Of a stretch of DNA of 64,000 nucleotides, positions 36,058 to 48,877 are shown one piece after another (position 1 is the stretch's first letter; the number at the start of each line of letters is the position of its first letter). Below the pieces are notes generated by a model. It worked only from the letters and a program-made list of their open reading frames with translations, did no database searches and was not told where the DNA came from. The DNA comes from Rhizophlyctis rosea. Its lineage: Eukaryota; Chytridiomycota; Chytridiomycetes; Rhizophlyctidales; Rhizophlyctidaceae. The stretch spans positions 124,001 through 188,000 of the forward strand of contig JADGJC010000003.1 of the NCBI GenBank assembly GCA_027596075.1, given 5' to 3'. A program made the translations under genes and the position numbers.

Positions 36058-39000
36058 TCAAACTTCAGTCCTTGCATCACTCTTTGCTCCGATGCTATTT
36101 GACGGTGTCGTGGCAGAAGACATCTTACCACTCTCCCCAGTTCTGACAATCGACATCAAACCGCCTTGCTGGCCTCCCATTGACGTGACGTTTTTCACGT
36201 TCTTCTGCAGCGCCGATGAGACATCCTCCCCTCTCATCATCCCAGTTGATATCAACAGTTTTGGAATGGCAAAGACAAGGGTTGACAGGACAGAGGCGAG
36301 AAAGGTGCCAAGGGAAACCAAAATGAAGGTCGCTTCTGCGGAGTTTATGACTGCCGCAACAAGGTGGGTTTGTAAGTTGTTTCAGGATGGCTGGTGAATA
36401 ATAGTGGGGACACTCACTTTGCAAGACCGGCACGATGATGATGCTGATGACTGATATCAAACTGATGGCCGCCACGGTGAAGGAGTTCTCATTGAAACCT
36501 TCAGACCCACACATAAGAAAGTGCCAAATCAGTACCGCAGACCAAATCATAACACAAAAAGCAATCCAATAAAGCATGAACTCACTCGAGATAATATTCC
36601 TCGTCCGATAAGCGTACACACCCGCCAAAAGCACAATCAACGCATTATAAGCATACAACATTGCGCTAGCCGCAGAATGCACGACGGGACAATCCGGCTG
36701 GTACAGCACAATCTTACTGTTAGGCATTGGTGTCGCCTTCACGCAGGAGTCGTCCACAATCCAAAATTGGAAAACGAGCATGAGGATGACGTTTCCCAAG
36801 TTCAAAAGCATAATGTAGCAAATGAGCTGGAAGTTCGATATGACGAGTGATATTCCCTTGCTCCCCGAACGGAAGATGCGATCTACGCGGAAGGTTTTCA
36901 TGGCTAGGGAGCCGAGAAGGGAGGAGAAGCCGAGGGAGAAGGACCAGTCTGGAGGAAGCTCAGGCGATTTTGAGTGGGGGGAGGGGTTATTTCGGTATCA
37001 ACGCCGTCCACTCACATGTTCCGAAGCATTGCAACCAATTGGGGTTGGCGGATTGTGATATGCGGAAAGGGACGGAAATGAGACCCAAAATAGCGCCTGT
37101 CACGGTGCATGAGGTGGGGTTGTTAGCGACTGATCCCAAAGAGCAGCGGAAGAGCAGCCTGAAACGGCTCTATATCAACCCATGTGCAAACTCACCAAAC
37201 ATGATCATCAAACTCGGCACGAAGCTCGCCGCTCTTATGACAGGAGTATGACGATACCAACAAAACGCGATGATGAGCAAAACCTCAATTATGATCCCAA
37301 TGGTAATCATAGCCATGATCCCCTTTCCCGCGGTAGACTTATGACTGATGGTAGTCGACGACAGGTAATTAACCACATTAGGTGGCAGCTGCTCAGTGAC
37401 CGCGAAATCCGTCCGACATCTTTCATCCACATCCGCCGGCCAAGAGTAACTGATCGTGTCTTTGTTCGTTTTAGGGTCGGTGATAATGTTGACTTGCCAC
37501 TCCTTTGACGTACAAGGTGGACGGGTGGCATAGTTGATCAACTTGCAGGCGCGCGTCACGGCGTCTCGGACAGATAGGTTTTTGTATTGGATTTCAGCCG
37601 TGACGAGGTGGAGGGGGTCGTAGGAGTTCGTTTCGTAGTAGCCGTACGTTTGTGGAGAGGGATACCCAGCAAAAACGCCGTGAGTAACGAGACCTTGCCA
37701 TTTCCATCGCTGGGCTGTTGACCATTCGGGAAGGTTCTGGGCCGACAGCCAGGCAGATATTCCGCCGGTGTTGAGTGTTGATTGGGGAACGTTGGCTTGC
37801 ACGCCCTCGTTGCGGACAATCGCGTACATCAAGGCTTCGTATGCTATGTCGGGGTTCCGGCTGTTGGTGGGAATGCCGACAAAGCCAGCTGTTATCATGC
37901 TCATCCCGGTGGGTGGGTAAATCCAGGCACAGTCTGCGTTGTAGCAAGCACTTGTGTCAAAGCCTGCTCGAAGGTTGGTGATTACACTGTTACGTGTTGC
38001 CCGCATCTGTTATCTGCTTGAGACGGGCACATACCTTGTGCTGTCCAAGTGTTCGAAGGAGCCCAACTGGGATGCCATAACGACGGGCCATAGTCGTTCC
38101 AAGGCTTTTCAAAATTTATTGGTTTTGCAAGCCAAGCTTGGAAGGCTGCCGGGTCGGGGATGTAGGGATCGCTGAGGAGACCAGGTTTGGAGAGCCAATG
38201 CATCCTGTAGGCAAGTAAAGGAAATGAGAATGGGGTTCTTTCCTTCCGTCATGATAGTCATTTTATCCATGAAATGGAAGTGAATCTGACTACCTACAGG
38301 GTATTGTTAAGTGCAACTTCTGACTTCGCATCCATACCGCAACGACCGGCCGCGTCGAAAATCAGCGCTATTAGACAAAGAAATTCATTATTCTGTTCTC
38401 CATGCTGCTTCAAAACCACATTCAGCCAAAAACAGAAGAAACTCACATCCAAACGGGATTCCCAAATAGGTGTAAAACGCCGTCCCGGAAATATCTGCCG
38501 GAAGGAAGAAAATACCCGTCATGTTCCTTTCGTCATACATATAGTCCAGCATGTTGAGGAAGGTGGTGATATTCCAGTCGATCCACCAGGCAGCTCCCCA
38601 ATCGGCAAGTGGTGGAGGCGCCGGAAACGGTATTGCTTTGACTATGTCCGTGATCACCAGATAGTCGCTAAATAGCCGTTGGCGGACCCACCACGGCCGG
38701 CCGTTGACGTAAACAGGCATGGCGTACTGAACGCCGTCCGAGGTTACAAGGGTTAGGGTTTGACCCATCATCTGTGAGATAGTCGGTCAGAATTGAGCGA
38801 AGTGGAGGGACAAAGCAAACGGGTCTGCGAACATCAACTGCGGGGTCGAAGCCCGTTGTTTTGAAATCTGATGTTCGCAATATTTTAGACAAGGTGCATA
38901 CTTCAGCGGGACAGCCAAACTTACAATTCAAAGTGAGATTTGCTGATGAAAATCGCGACACCGAGGTTCATAAAGGCAACTGGTAAGCAAAATGCGTCCA

Positions 39001-40989
39001 GGACCAACTTTCGCCAAGGGGAGAGGGCATCGGTAAATAGAGGAGAGTCACGTACTTAGGGGCCTCAAGATGTTCCTCTCCGATTTCAAAACTCCCAATT
39101 GCATGTTGTTAAACCACCACTAAGCGAGTATGGAGTCATCAGGTGCCTGTGAAATACGCAATTCGAACGGGATGCTCCAACGAAAAACACAACTCACATG
39201 ATCAGGGCACTGCCATGCCGGCGCACCATTGGTGCAGTTGGCTTTCAGGTCAGGCGAGTTGTCGTAGTCCACTGATGCATATGGTCATTTGGGTCAGCAC
39301 GGTTCAAATCTATCCGAGAACCACAGCGGACCTGAAGGACGGAAGGATACCATGCTGTTCGGCATTCTCGTTCTCATGACGACCGCAACAGTGTCAACGC
39401 CGTTGACACGCTTGGATTTGACCCACTGGGCATAACCAGCAATGACAAAATTCTGCAAGACAGAAAGAGAATTGGGCGCAAGTCAGAAGCTTCGTTACCA
39501 ACAGAAGGAGGAACCGGGAAAATTATTCTCATGACATATAACCCCCTACCGTATTTGACGTGAAGGCATTGTTCCAAACTTGAAGAGTGTATTGGGCAGT
39601 GCTAGTGTTGCCAATGACGAAGAAGTCTGCGTTGTGAAGGACTTTTGGGATGTTCAGGATATCAACATCATCTCTCGAGGAATGCCCCAAACTATGACTT
39701 CCCACAACTTACCGCATCCAAGCACGGGATTTGGGACACTCCAAGCATCTCTTGCGACCCAGTTTGCGCTGTACATGTCCCGAAGATATACAAGAGCTTG
39801 TGAATAGTCGTAGTACGCGGAGGCGGAGATGTTCATGGGGAGCGGCCCTAAGTCAGTGCTGGGTGACTTCAGGTGATGTCCCTTCCTCACAATCGTATCA
39901 ATGAGAGAGTTGATGTTTGTACGTACTCTCGATAGGCACGGATAGGGAAGTTTACTAGGTCAGGATCTATGGATATTTTGCCGACGCGAGCGTGCCATTA
40001 GAGAAGATGTGCAGAGGGAAACAGTAATGACGAAAAGTTGATAACCCACATCCACGGTAAATTGCCCCTGAGCAATCCCATTCAGGGAAAATTCCCCTAT
40101 CTCCCATGCGGTCGTTGTTTCCGGTTTGGTTTGCGGACAGAAATGAATATTTGCTGATATCTATGTCGCTGAAGGTTGTTTCTCCGCGAGGTCCGACGAA
40201 GGGGGGTTCAATATATGGCGGTGGTTTTGGTGGTGGTATGTAATCTGCTAGCTGCTCAGCAACGGACAAGAAGTCAGACGTTGAATCAACGGTTTTGGAT
40301 CAAGCGTTATTCACTGGATCAAACGTACATTGCCCAACCATATGGCAATGTAATATTCTCCGGGGGCCGTTGATCCGTTCATCAAGAAGAAGTTGGTGAT
40401 GTCCCCGGTGGCGTTGTTGCTACTTAGGGCGACGTTTATGTCGATTGTGAGTAAGGTCCATTGGTTCAAGGGAAGGTTGCCGCCCACCACCTGGGATGGC
40501 TGCGCAATTTGGGTTAGAAATTTGCTGTAGGCAACCTTGCTAGTTGCATCGGCAAACTGAAACAGGAAATTGCTAAAGTCGCCGGACACGGGCTGTCAAG
40601 AGAGTGATTTGAGAGGATTTGAGGAAAAGCAGGTTATCGAACATGGCAAAAGATGGTCAACTTACGTATATATACATGTTCCAGGTGCCATATCTACTGT
40701 CGGTTGCGTTGGCATACTTCCCAGATCCAGCTTTGAAGTAAAGGGAATAGCCGCTTCCAAAACCCGAATCCTGCGCATACGGATGGTAGATTTTCAGAAA
40801 GCTGGTATCACCAGGTGTCGCCAAGTCGGCCAAGGGAAGGACTGTCATGTCACTTTTGCCCGTTGGCCATGACCCGGATACGATGTTGCTCGACAGTTTG
40901 ACGTTCAGAAAGTCGGCGACTGCACTATGGAGGAACGCCAGGAAGATTCCAAGAACCCATAGCTGCTTGAAAGAGAAGGTGCAATGCAT
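36058..40989 (-). CDS. Class C G-protein-coupled receptor with solute-binding-protein-like ectodomain
   Basis: Secure exons on the minus strand are 40989-40666, 38771-38447, 38367-38298, 38204-38035, 37966-37196, 37096-37016, 36948-36418 and 36350-36058. About seven more lie between 40600 and 38800, with junctions less certain. A signal peptide starts the protein (LWVLGIFLAFLHSAVA), then a beta-rich domain. The middle resembles bacterial extracellular solute-binding proteins (YAMPVYVNGRPWWVRQRLF, GFVGIPTNSRNPDIAYEAL, LSVRDAVTRACKLINY). The end is a 7tm_3 membrane domain: IMFGAILGLISV, WSFSLGFSSLLGSLAMKTFR, LLAGVYAYRTRNI, and a final helix ending FAIPK, the class C mark. I count eight hydrophobic segments, one more than expected. 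It is probably a plasma-membrane nutrient or chemical sensor signalling through G proteins. The two halves could in principle be two genes, but phases run on through 38771-36058. Confidence 0.82.
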
Positions 40990-41765
40990 ATTGGAAGGAA
41001 TGACCTCGTCACTGATGGGTGGACGTGATTGCGCAACTCGAACTGCTCAAAAACAGGTCGCTTTGCTCAAAAATGAAACTCTTGAACAAATACACATATT
41101 TTTCAACGAGAAAGTTGCGGACAGGTGGCAACAATTCGATGGACTTCAGGGTCAAGACCGTTCTGTGAATTTGGTATGCAACATGGAAGAGCTTTGAATG
41201 GTTATCAAGGTTAAAAACTCAGACTGCTATAGGTGCTTGGAAGACATGATCGCACATGATTATCAAATGAATCCATGCCCGGTGAGTGCTTGCGAACGGA
41301 ATAGTGATGTAAAGTCTGTCCGATCGATCACCATCGGAGCATTTTACCCTTCCGGGTCTCTTGAGATCAATGCCCTCATGGTGCTATGCAACGGAGATCA
41401 GGAGACTCTTGTATTGATGTACTGTATTCATCGGGAAGCATCCACTGCAATGAATTGATTGCCAAATGTTCACCTACCTCTTTCGTAAGGATGTACTACT
41501 CAGAGTGCAAGTAGTGCATCCAGAGAGAGGCAAGCTTGGCGCGAATTACCCTCTCCGGTAAGTATGTCCTCATTTTTGGGCATTTATAAAGCAGGAATGC
41601 TGTCTCTGCTCATCAATGCAAACCTTCCGCCATGTGGTTTCTGGGGTGAAGATTGGTCTAGGACCCGTGGCGCAATGGCAGATCAAGTTTTAGAAGTTTA
41701 TGGCAGGCCCTGACAACTCCTTCACCACCTTCTCACCTTCATCGCCCTGCCTGTTCTTACCAACG
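40990..41765. other. Intergenic, divergent promoters
   Basis: This lies between the receptor gene and dolichyl-diphosphatase, which point away from each other. At about 41662-41682 CCCGTGGCGCAATGGCAGA looks like a tRNA 5' half with an A-box, but no B-box follows. An in-frame ATG at 41700 is an alternative start for the next gene. Confidence 0.4.
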
Positions 41766-42681
41766 ATGGACAACACCAAACCGCTCGCTTCAATTAACCT
41801 CACACATGTTCAATTTGACCCTTCCGATCCGTGGGGCATGCTCATGGGCTATGCATCCTTGGTCCCTATAGCCCTCCTCGTATCCTACGCAACCCTAATC
41901 CTCTTCCGCCGCGATGTTGCTACTATGGGCATGCTGGGAGGGCAACTCACAAACGAGGCAGTGAACTACGTCTTGAAAAAAGTCGTTAGACAGGCGAGAC
42001 CTACCAGTAAGAACAACCAATTGTCAATTGCAATGGTCGGGGAGAGGAAAGGTGTTTTGACTATTTACCCCAGTTTTGTTAATATAGACTACTTGGGAAG
42101 GGGGTATGGTATGCCGTCCAGTCATGCGCAATTTATCGCATTTTTTGCTGTGTATAGTATTCTGTATACTCTATTTAGGTATGTATTGCGCTGGCATTCA
42201 AAGCAAGCATAAATCCTTTCCAAATATTGAACTTTCCAGCTTACATCTTACTCATGCACCACTCCCATCAGGTTAACTTTCACCAAACAAATATGGAAAC
42301 CTGTAATTTCTCTTAGTGCGCTCTCCGTCGCAGCTGGCGTAGCATACTCACGGTACGGACACCTCTTCTCCTGCAGACCCCATTCTCAAACCACACCCTA
42401 ACCACACTGAACCTCCAAACCCGCTTGCAAACCACAGCATCCACCTCACATACCACACAACTCTCCAAGTTCTGGTCGGTCTCGGTGCAGGCACCATCTA
42501 CGCAATATTTTGGTTCATCGTCCTAGACTCTTACATCTTCCCATTAATGGAGAAGATGCGCATTCTCGAATCTCCACTGGCGCAATTCTTCTACATCAGG
42601 GACACCAGACATGTGCCCAACGTCGTGCGGTGGGAATGGGAAAAGGCTGAAGAACTGAAGGCGCGGAAGAAGACGAAATAG
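41766..42681 (+). CDS. CAX4: Dolichyl-diphosphatase
   Basis: Exons 41766-42006, 42088-42178, 42272-42352 and 42438-42681 give 218 residues; human DOLPP1 has 238. It removes a phosphate from dolichyl pyrophosphate on the lumenal side of the ER so the lipid carrier can be reused for N-glycosylation. The PAP2 signature is complete: KKVVRQARP, GYGMPSSHAQF and, after a further helix, YSR...YHTTLQVLVG with the catalytic His. The C-terminal FFYIRDTRHVPNVVRWEWE matches the family tail well, and the N-terminal LTHVQFDPSDPWG is also typical. Four or five membrane helices are visible. Splice phases 1, 2 and 2 all restore conserved residues. Start 41766 is preferred over 41700 because the extra 22 residues are not conserved in the family. 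Confidence 0.93.
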
Positions 42682-43322
42682 AGGACATCCTGTGAGGAAG
42701 GGAGTAAAAACGCACTTTTCGGGATCTGATGCACCTGGGGTGTACACTATCCGAATGTTATCTGTTGCACCACATAAGACACATCATACGAGAGTGTAAG
42801 GCTCGTACACAGCAAAGAGGTGTCCAACATTGGCTGCAATCCGGGCAGCCATGTTACATTGTCAATGCCCTCCTTCTGTCAAATTGGGTCGACAACACCG
42901 TAAACAGGAAGCAATCAGAAGGCGGAGCGAACTCAGGGGATGCGCAAACTTCGCTTGTCACTGCAGCGTTCTGGAATGAACACACGCCTTGTAGTTGTAC
43001 GTGAGGGGTGGCCAACGGTACCCAATGGTCAATCGATATACCAAAAATATGGCGAAGAACGTTGGAATCCAGCACTCAAATGATGGAATAGATTCGGACT
43101 TCCTCAACAAGGGTCACGAGAAATGCCTGTTCGATCCTTTGAACTAGTGGCCTGTCGCTTCCCATTTCCCTCCCTTAAGTTTACTGTTTCATACACTTTA
43201 TTTACATTGACGCAACCCCATAAAAAGAAACATTTCTGTACATGAAAAAAAAAGACGCATACCAAAGCAAACCGCACTGTACAACACCCCCAACCCCCTC
43301 CAAACATACTCCACCACACCCC
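42682..43322. other. Convergent intergenic region
   Basis: Between the 3' ends of dolichyl-diphosphatase and TAF1. No feature was seen. Confidence 0.4.
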
Positions 43323-46300
43323 TCACCCCCTCCAAACCTGCGGATTCGCAGTTGGCAACCCCGACGAAGCCTGCCCATAAACCGGACTGAACGGCGCCGC
43401 ACCCCCATCCTCATAATCCATCGGCGTGGGCGACCCAACCGGACTCTGCACCATCCCATCATACGCCCCCAACACATTCTGCTCCTGCTGCTGAGACGGT
43501 CCACCCCCATACCCAACATCAGGCCCAGTCTTCACACTCAACCCCGTCCTCGTCGGCGATCCACTCCCAACCAAAGGAATAGGCTGATCCTGACTCTCAA
43601 TCACTTCTTGCTCGATTCGCGCGAGGTCGTCGGCGTGCTAATTTCGAAAAACATTAGACTGCGCCGCTCTTTTGAAGGAGACAAAATCGCCCGCGGAGAA
43701 ATAAACAGAAATGAATTTCCTTACCCGCTGCAAAACCCGCTCTGCCATCGCCAAATACTTCTCCGCAGTCTGGGTATGCAACGCCGCCGGCCCATTGAAC
43801 AACCTGGCATTCGACGCAAGGAGTTGAATGTCCCCCAAAAACGCCGCCGCCGACTTATAAATGAAGTTCTTGTTTCGCTACAAAACCCAGCAATACGTTA
43901 GTAAACACAAGTCCACCACCACCACTTCCCCACCACACACCCTCCAAATCTCCCAAAAAATACCCAGAACAGAAAACTCCGAAAACACTCACATCCCGAA
44001 TAACCTCCAACGTAATCGGGTTCTTCACAATATCATAATACCCCTTCACACTACTCGAAACCGGTCGGCAGAAATCCAATGAATGCTCATCATCAATCAG
44101 CTTCTGCACAATCCCTCCAAGAATTTCCGCCAACTCCACTTCCGGCCGTGCGCGGCGGCGACCATAGGATTTCGGATGGATCGGTTGGAGGTAGTCGGCG
44201 GCATCCGTCGCGATGATCGAGTCGGAGCGTTTGCGTTTGTTGGGTGGGGAGGTGGGTTCTGGGGGTGGGTCTGGACCAAGGTGTTGTGGTTAATATATGA
44301 GTCTCGACAATGGCGTGGGAGCATACTTGTACTTACAAGATATTGAAAGCTTGATCTTCGGTGCCGGATGCGCAACGGGAGCTTGTGATGATGAACCGTT
44401 CATCTCCGGGTTGGGAGATCCTTCAATCGCCACTTTTCGCTTGGTGTATTTCCTCTTTTCTTGGGGTGCTCCCGTATCTTCTTTTCTAGAAGAAAGAAAC
44501 AAAACACATCTCATCAATCACCAACGTCCACTTTCAAAAGTCATCAAACCGCACACCAACTTTTTTCTGCCCCGCCGCTTCTTCTCTGGTTCCCCCTCCT
44601 TCGGCGTCCCTTCCCTGCATCCAAAACCAAAATCAGTCAACTACACCCAAGTCAAAATTGCACACCATTCAACTCACCTCCCCCTCATCTCCTGAAGCTT
44701 CTTCTTCTGCAAATACAACTTGATGACTCTAGGATCCGTCACATACTCCTTCTCCCAATGCCCCTCCCGAATCTAGTCAGAACAAAAAGCCCGTCAACCT
44801 TTGCCAACAGCAAGCAGCTCCAAACTCAGCAAATATCCATACCAATCGATTGATCAACAACACCTCCTTCCCCTTCGCACCCGTCTGACGACTGATCTGA
44901 CTCTCCGCAATCGAAGCAGTCTCGTCCAGTTCTTCATCCGAATACTGCCTATCTGATATTGGCACAGTTCTGAAGTCAGATTCCAAGCATATGCACATCG
45001 AACACTTTAAGACGTCACCCACCATCATGTCGATTCATGTAAGACGGAAGGGAAGATTGCATCGGCATCGGTGATCCACCTCCCCAATCCCGCCGTCGTT
45101 CAGCTTCTTCCCGCTCAAAGCCCAACTGTCAAGATCCATATGAGTAACTGAACTCCTGGTGGCGCCTCAAGCCACTCTGCAAAACGGGTAGGTTGCCGAA
45201 CCCAATCTCACCGTCTGACGCCTCTGCAACCCATTCATCTCCTCCTCCTCCGCCATCGCTTCCACCTGCGCGTCCTCTTCCTCATCAGGCGGCGTTTCCC
45301 GACTGAGAGAAGCCAATTGTCGTTCCCAGATTCTTTTGATCTGCCAAAAATGTGATTTAGCATTTCAACCGCTACCAACCCACCCCAAAAGGAACTCAGC
45401 CTACCTCCTCCCGATACACAGCCTGTTGCTCAGCCACCGTGTACCGATGCGCATACTTTGGTGCATTCTTGAACGCCTCTGTACCAATGTCCATATGTCA
45501 ACGCCGACGATCACACAACGCCGACGATCACACAACGCCGACGATCACACACCCAACCGCTAATATCTGCACTCTCACCTTCTCTCTCCGCAGCACTCTC
45601 CCCAGGCCTCAAAAACATCTCCTTCATCGACGCTCTCAAAAAACTAAACGCTTCCCCTCGCCCCGTCGGATCCCCCGGACCATACAACTTCAACATTCCC
45701 TTATTCTGCACCACCACAAAAAAAAACTTTGATCAGCTCACCCCTTCGAACATTCGCTAAAACGCACAAGCCACACTCACCACAGACGCCAACGTAAAGT
45801 TCTTCGTAATAGTCCAAGGCGCCAACGCAACCTCAATATCAGCATGCTCATCCTTCTCCATGCTTTCGTCCTCCTCCTCGCCTTGCATGTACTCATCGCC
45901 ATACCCGGCATCCCGCAACCGTTGCTGTCCGACTTGCATGCTTTCGAGTAGGCAGACCTGAGATACGACAGAAAGAATGCCAAATCAGCATTGGCAAAAA
46001 GGAACATCGAAACACACCAAAAAAAGAAAAAGGCCAAGTTTCTCACATTCTCCGGCGTAACGAACTTCTGTATCTCCTCTTCAGAAAGAAAAGCCTGGAC
46101 CGGCTTCAGCTTCCAGAAGCCTGTGTTGCTCCCCTTCACGTCAAACTGCGCAAATTCCTACAAAAAAGCCGCAACGATAAATTGCCGCAGAATCCCTCAA
46201 GGAAAAGTCTCGACAAAATCCAAACCTTCAACTTCTGCTTCATCGTAATCTCCTGCATAAACGAAAAATACTTCCTCAACTTCGCATACGGGATCTTCTT

Positions 46301-48877
46301 GTTTTTGTCCGCGTGCATCAACCGGCAGGCCATGATCTAAAACGCGAATAAAGAACCGAAAAAATCAATACTTCAAAACCCATTTTCCTCAATCGTTACA
46401 CCAGCTGAACAATTCAACTTCATCAAGAAACAATCCCCCTACACCCTCCACAAAAAAAGAACAAAGAAGAGAAAAAGAAACCTACAATCATCCTCCCCTT
46501 CCTCCACTTCGTAATGAGCCTCGACTGAGGCCGCGGCACATCCTGGAGCGGGAACGTCTGTCCAACAACATACAAAAACGGAATCTCGCGTATGAAGTAC
46601 TTCGTGTCGCCCTTGTAAGTGTGTCTACCAAAATCAAAAACAAAAAGATCCGTGAGCACACCAAAAAAAGCGACCTCTTCTCCCTCCGTCTCCCCCCCAC
46701 AAAAGCAGAAACCCAAACTTAAATCCTACCGAATAACCAGAAAATCCGTCTCCGCCGCCTGCTGACGAAAAATCGGCGCCCGAAACAAATGATTATCCAA
46801 TCCCTGCAACGTCTGTCCACTCTCCACTTCACCAAACAAAAAGAATGGAGACGCGTCCTTGGGTCCCAAGATGTATGTCCTCCCAATCTCCTCCTCAGGA
46901 ATGTACGCGTCTTCCTCGTCCATCTTCCGGTAATAGTTCTGAATGAAACTCCCCATGCCGGTGTTTTGAAGGATGGGTGGGTATTCCTCCTATACATATA
47001 AGAGATGTGAGTTGGGAAGGCGCGAAGGAAAGCTCCGAAAGATTCGAGTCCGACGAACCGAATATTCCAACAGCGCAAACTTCGAATTATCCTTCAACGT
47101 CAAATCATTCGGCGTCTCCATCAAAGCCGTAACGTCTTTGCCCTTCGCTTTCCTCTTCTCCTTCTTGCTCTTGCCGCGCACCCGCGTGAAACGGAGTTCC
47201 TGATTGATAGGGAACTTCAATGCTGGTCGGTGGAAGGATCTCATTTCCTTCACGGTGTGGTGTAGCTTGAACTGAAAAAGGAGAGAATGAGCAATGCGAT
47301 ACATGTTGTGCCTTTCACGAATACTGCATCTTACATATGCGAGGTGAAGATTGACAGCCGGTGTCGAATGTTGCAAGATAGCACTGACGGCGGTCTGACG
47401 GACTTTCTCCGCTGTCGCAGTGCTCTGCAGTTCTTCGTACTTTCGGTCATCTGAAAGGTTGTACTTGTCCAAAGGACCGTCATCCGTCTGCAAGAAAACG
47501 TGAATCAGGAGAGTGTTTCGCAATCTGCAGAAGCAAAGTTTGTACCATCTGCGAACGAGAGAGCAAAGCTCGACGCCTTCCTGAAACCATACACCAACAC
47601 TGCATAAGCGTCAAGATGGGTGGTACAATCAACGGAAAACACCATACCCTGTGTTGCATGCACCTCCTCATCTCCCGATAGGAGAGCTGGAACATCGGTG
47701 TGCATATAATCGGCGTCCGATGGCGCATCCCAGATTATGGCCATTTCCCAAGCATCATTCTCCAAGCGATTATTTTGCACAAACGATCTCGGAACGATGC
47801 TGCAAGACGCCATATGAGGATTGCGTTGTCAAGTTGTGGTATGAAGCATTTAAGAATCCTTACTCATTCTTCGCATTCCGCTCATCATCGTCACTCCAAA
47901 TGATGTTTTCTTCCCAAGAGTCAATCACGAGGGGTTCCACGTTGGGCAGGATTATGTTATCATTCTTATTTTCAATGTACATCAGAACTGTCTTGTCATT
48001 AGAGATCAGAGAACCCGTCGCACACGCTACCTTGATCAACTGATCCCAAGCTGTTGCGGGTAAGCTTGCTTGCCTATTGGCAGCGGCAGAAACTCGCAAC
48101 GGTAACCGTTGATGAAATTTCTCTCTGTCATCTTCGCGTACGGGATAGAATTGATCATTCGCTGTGATGTAAACATTCAAACCGCAAAACATTCGATTGA
48201 GTGAAGGAGAGAATCGTGCAACCAAGAGGAGTGTGCTTACGTTTTCGCGTATGCTCTCGAACCGTTGGCTTTGGTACATTGACCGTAGTGGTAATGAGAG
48301 AATCCGTCATGCGGATTACACCTTCATCATAGCCCGGGAAAAGTTCAAGCAGCCGGGCCCTATCATAGACTTCTTCCGATTGATTTGGTTGAACTGATTC
48401 CTTCAGCGGAAGCTCTTGCGTGGTCGCGAGACCTGGATTTCCGTTATCAGTCTCATCTTCATCGTCATAGTCGTCATCCTCGTCGTAAATAGAACGCCGC
48501 TGGATGACAGGTGTGAATTGAAGTGCAGGGGTTGGCCCCGCTGTGTGGCCTTTGGACAGTCCATTGTCTTCCGCTAGTTCGGTCTCGTCGTAAAAGTCCT
48601 TCTTTTCCACGTCCTGATCTGCAGCTTCCGATGTCCCCGCTGATGCTTCCGCCTCTGCGTCCCGTTCGCTGTCGTTGTCTAGGATCTCTTTGCCGAGCCC
48701 GAAGGAGTTAGTCAAGACATCGCTGTACTCAGCAATGAGTTTGAGCTCCTGTTGAGACGTTTTAGATTGTATCACAGTTGGATGGAGGAGTTGCTCTGTC
48801 CCAAGGTATACCTCGCTTTCCGCCTCTGCCCTTCCCTCCTCATCCACGTTCCCCCAAAGAAAGGCGCCTGAGCTCAT
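43323..48877 (-). CDS. TAF1: TFIID subunit TAF1 with one bromodomain
   Basis: A long gene with about 17 exons. The start exon is 48877-48241, the stop exon 43637-43323; inner exon edges were not all fixed. The N-terminus reads AFLWGNVDEEGRAE, the conserved TAF1 opening that precedes the TBP-binding segment, then LLELFPGYDEGV. The DUF3591/HAT core is seen as DSWEENIIW, NDAWEMAIIWD, NTGMGSFIQNYYRK, GQTLQGLDNHLFRAPIF and HTYKGDTKYFIREIPFLYVV with VGQTFPLQDVPRP. A winged-helix-like part (YAKLRKYFSFMQ) and TPENVCLLESMQ follow. Near the C-terminus lies one bromodomain (IVQKLIDDEH, YYDIVKNPITLEVIRD, DIQLLASNARLFNG) and HADDLARIEQEV. In known systems TAF1 scaffolds TFIID and contacts core promoters. 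Animals have two bromodomains; budding yeast has none in this protein. No second bromodomain or N-terminal kinase could be seen. Confidence 0.93.
45501..45551. repeat. 17-base tandem repeat, three copies, in a TAF1 intron
   Basis: The unit ACGCCGACGATCACACA occurs three times head to tail without change (last base varies) inside an intron of TAF1. It is a minisatellite-like expansion with no effect on the coding frame. Confidence 0.85.

Noticed and set aside
41662..41700. tRNA-Trp-like 5' half
   Set aside because: The A-box is good but no T arm or acceptor 3' half follows within 200 bases, even allowing an intron.
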